Origin: Vibrio sp. 99-70-13A1
Lineage (GTDB): Bacteria > Pseudomonadota > Gammaproteobacteria > Enterobacterales > Vibrionaceae
DNA length: 64,000 nt
Direction of reading: 5' to 3'
Assembly: GCF_013114625.1 (NCBI RefSeq)
Contig: NZ_VTXD01000011.1
Location: 1 to 64,000, forward strand
Below the pieces are notes generated by a model. The model saw nothing but the letters and a program-made list of their open reading frames with translations. It did not search any database and had not been told where the DNA came from. Position numbers and translations under genes: made by a program. Positions within the stretch are counted from its first letter, which is position 1, and every line of letters starts with the position of its first letter. Below are positions 62,854-64,000 of the stretch, piece by piece.

Positions 62854-63859
62854 TGGGTGACTTCTTTGGGGAAAGTAAAACAATCAAAATACCAAGTAAT
62901 ATGATTGTGGAAGAAACAATAAAATGAAGTGTGACTGGCTCTGAAAGGAAAACAGCCCCACCTAATGTTGCAATTACAGGTACTGATAATTGTGAAACTG
63001 AGGCAACTACAGTCGGAAGTTTCTTAACGACGTAATACCAGAGTGTATAGCCTACTCCAGAAGCGACACTTCCAGATAGCACGGCATAAAGGATTCCTTT
63101 GCTTGTTAATGTCAATGAGCTTGTGAGCGTCAGCAAGCTTGATGGTGCCCAATCTAAAACCATCGTGAATAAACTTACTATTGCGCCGAGTAATACAGAG
63201 AACAATGAAGCTGCGATAAAGTTCCAGGTCGTTGATTGTAAAGGCTGATCTGAGAGTTTACCGGCTAAGGTATAAAAACCCCATGCCATACCTGCAGCAG
63301 CCATTAATACAATAGAAGTGACATCAAACGGTACATTTGAGCTATTAGGAAGAAGTAAATATACAAGCCCGATAATGGAAAGTACGCAGCCAATGGTATC
63401 TGTTTTTGATAACGAATGTCCTGACAAAACATGTGCTGCGATCATCGTAAATTGAACGGTTACGAATAATATAAGCGCCCCAAACCCAGCCCCTAATTCA
63501 ATATACGCGAAAGAAAAACCGTACATGTAAACCATTAATGAAACAACAGGAATTGCTTTTACATGGCTTGTGCTTAGAAGTTTCTCAAAAGGCTTAGATT
63601 GACTTTTCTGCCCAGAGTCATTTTTTATATAGTGATAAGTTTGAACTGAAATAAGAATAACGATCAAAGTGAATGATCCGGACAATAGCCGGATCAATGA
63701 AAAACTTAAGGGATCTATCGTTTGATCAGCAAGCGCCCAGCGGCAAAGTACTGAATTAGCAGCAAAAGCCACCAGCGTAATAGCTGTGACCAAAAATATT
63801 TTGAGTAAATCTGAAGACATCCAAGTGCTTTTTATCGTCTTATTTTTTTTCATCATCAT
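62840..63859 (-). CDS. EamA/DMT family transporter
   Basis: 339 residues with ten predicted membrane helices in two EamA repeats (FAANSVLCRWALADQTIDPLSFSLIR; later GVGYTLWYYVVKKLPTVVASVSQLSVPVIATLGG). The family exports metabolites such as amino acids. Three ATG codons in a row begin the gene; the first (63859) overlaps the stop of the upstream gene as ATGA, which supports this start. A polar loop (HYIKNDSGQKSQSKPFEKL) of moderate length separates helices. Substrate unknown. Confidence 0.88.
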   Translation of the reverse strand: MMMKKNKTIKSTWMSSDLLKIFLVTAITLVAFAANSVLCRWALADQTIDPLSFSLIRLLSGSFTLIVILISVQTYHYIKNDSGQKSQSKPFEKLLSTSHVKAIPVVSLMVYMYGFSFAYIELGAGFGALILFVTVQFTMIAAHVLSGHSLSKTDTIGCVLSIIGLVYLLLPNSSNVPFDVTSIVLMAAAGMAWGFYTLAGKLSDQPLQSTTWNFIAASLFSVLLGAIVSLFTMVLDWAPSSLLTLTSSLTLTSKGILYAVLSGSVASGVGYTLWYYVVKKLPTVVASVSQLSVPVIATLGGAVFLSEPVTLHFIVSSTIILLGILIVLLSPKKSPNGKT

Positions 63860-64000
63860 GAATTTGATTGATCCAACTCCGGCTTAACCCACACTTGGCT
63901 AAAATCAAACCAACCTAACGCATTGCATTTCGCGTTTTGAAGTGTGCCACATTGATCTTTATTGACACCTAACCAGCCATGAAACATCGGGATTAATTGA
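63856..64000 (-). CDS. unidentified protein, C-terminal 47 residues (truncated by window end)
   Basis: An open frame enters from the right edge and stops at 63856-63858. The visible C-terminus contains PMFHGWLGVNKDQCGTLQNA then KCNALGWFDFSQVWVKPEL, with two cysteines. Its stop overlaps the EamA start (ATGA), so it is the first visible gene of an operon with the EamA and zinc-ribbon genes. The fragment is too short for me to name a family. Confidence 0.6.
   Translation of the reverse strand, partial: QLIPMFHGWLGVNKDQCGTLQNAKCNALGWFDFSQVWVKPELDQSNS

Noticed and set aside
1..64000. tRNA, rRNA, CRISPR arrays, prophage and intact insertion sequences
   Set aside because: I looked for clover-leaf arms, direct-repeat arrays, transposase motifs and phage gene runs and found none.

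Overview
The window looks like part of the second chromosome of a marine gamma-proteobacterium of the Vibrionaceae (Vibrio, Aliivibrio or Photobacterium; not resolved). The DNA is AT-rich by eye. Gene content and order match what I remember of Vibrio cholerae chromosome II: nrdDG, pntAB-vxrABCDE, then yciH, a recombinase, ddl, a patZ-type acetyltransferase and a LysR gene next to hutA. All large reading frames look intact. I see no rRNA, tRNA, CRISPR array, prophage or intact insertion sequence. The first 19 bases are a Tn5/Nextera adapter remnant, so the left end is a contig end. The right end cuts through a gene.

Layout. 1-4.7 kb: two half-size YeeE/YedE sulfur transporters, a secreted nuclease, and anaerobic ribonucleotide reductase nrdDG behind a promoter with FNR, NrdR and DnaA-type sites. 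4.9-14.4 kb: MATE pump and divergent AraC regulator, aromatic aminotransferase, retropepsin-like lipoprotein, ABC-F protein YbiT, chemotaxis receptor, two small envelope proteins. 14.5-18.6 kb: cobQ-modABC. 19-22.5 kb: two diguanylate cyclases beside a ComFB-domain gene and a small HlyU-like gene. 22.8-30.3 kb: transhydrogenase pntAB, then the Vxr/Wig cell-wall-stress operon vxrABCDE, whose last gene is a 49-residue UPF0181 protein. 30.4-31.6 kb: gene-poor gap between convergent genes. 31.6-41.3 kb: yciH, a solitary tyrosine recombinase, ddl, a SPOR lipoprotein, a PatZ-type acetyltransferase, LysR, heme receptor hutA. 41.3-46.3 kb: two tiny ORFs, then a TonB receptor-YfiR-diguanylate cyclase operon. 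46.4-50.6 kb: 5-oxoprolinase pxpABC and a FAD oxidoreductase. 50.9-55.9 kb: ybbAP divergent from tesA, then fabV. 56-64 kb: GAF-EAL protein, PF09818 ATPase, J-domain protein, Fe(II)/2OG oxygenase, YjdF-like membrane protein, and an operon of an unidentified truncated gene, an EamA transporter and a zinc-ribbon protein.

Themes. Four complete or partial c-di-GMP enzymes (19.4, 20.4, 41.8 and 56.1 kb) and a likely c-di-GMP-linked ComFB protein make second-messenger signalling prominent. Envelope maintenance (Vxr, Ddl, SPOR, YbbAP/TesA), redox and anaerobic metabolism (Pnt, NrdDG, Mo uptake) and nutrient uptake (heme, molybdate) account for most of the rest. The least explained items are the 1.2-kb gap at 30.4-31.6 kb, the micro-ORFs beside hutA, the hairpin over the vxrE start and the TonB-YfiR-DGC operon.
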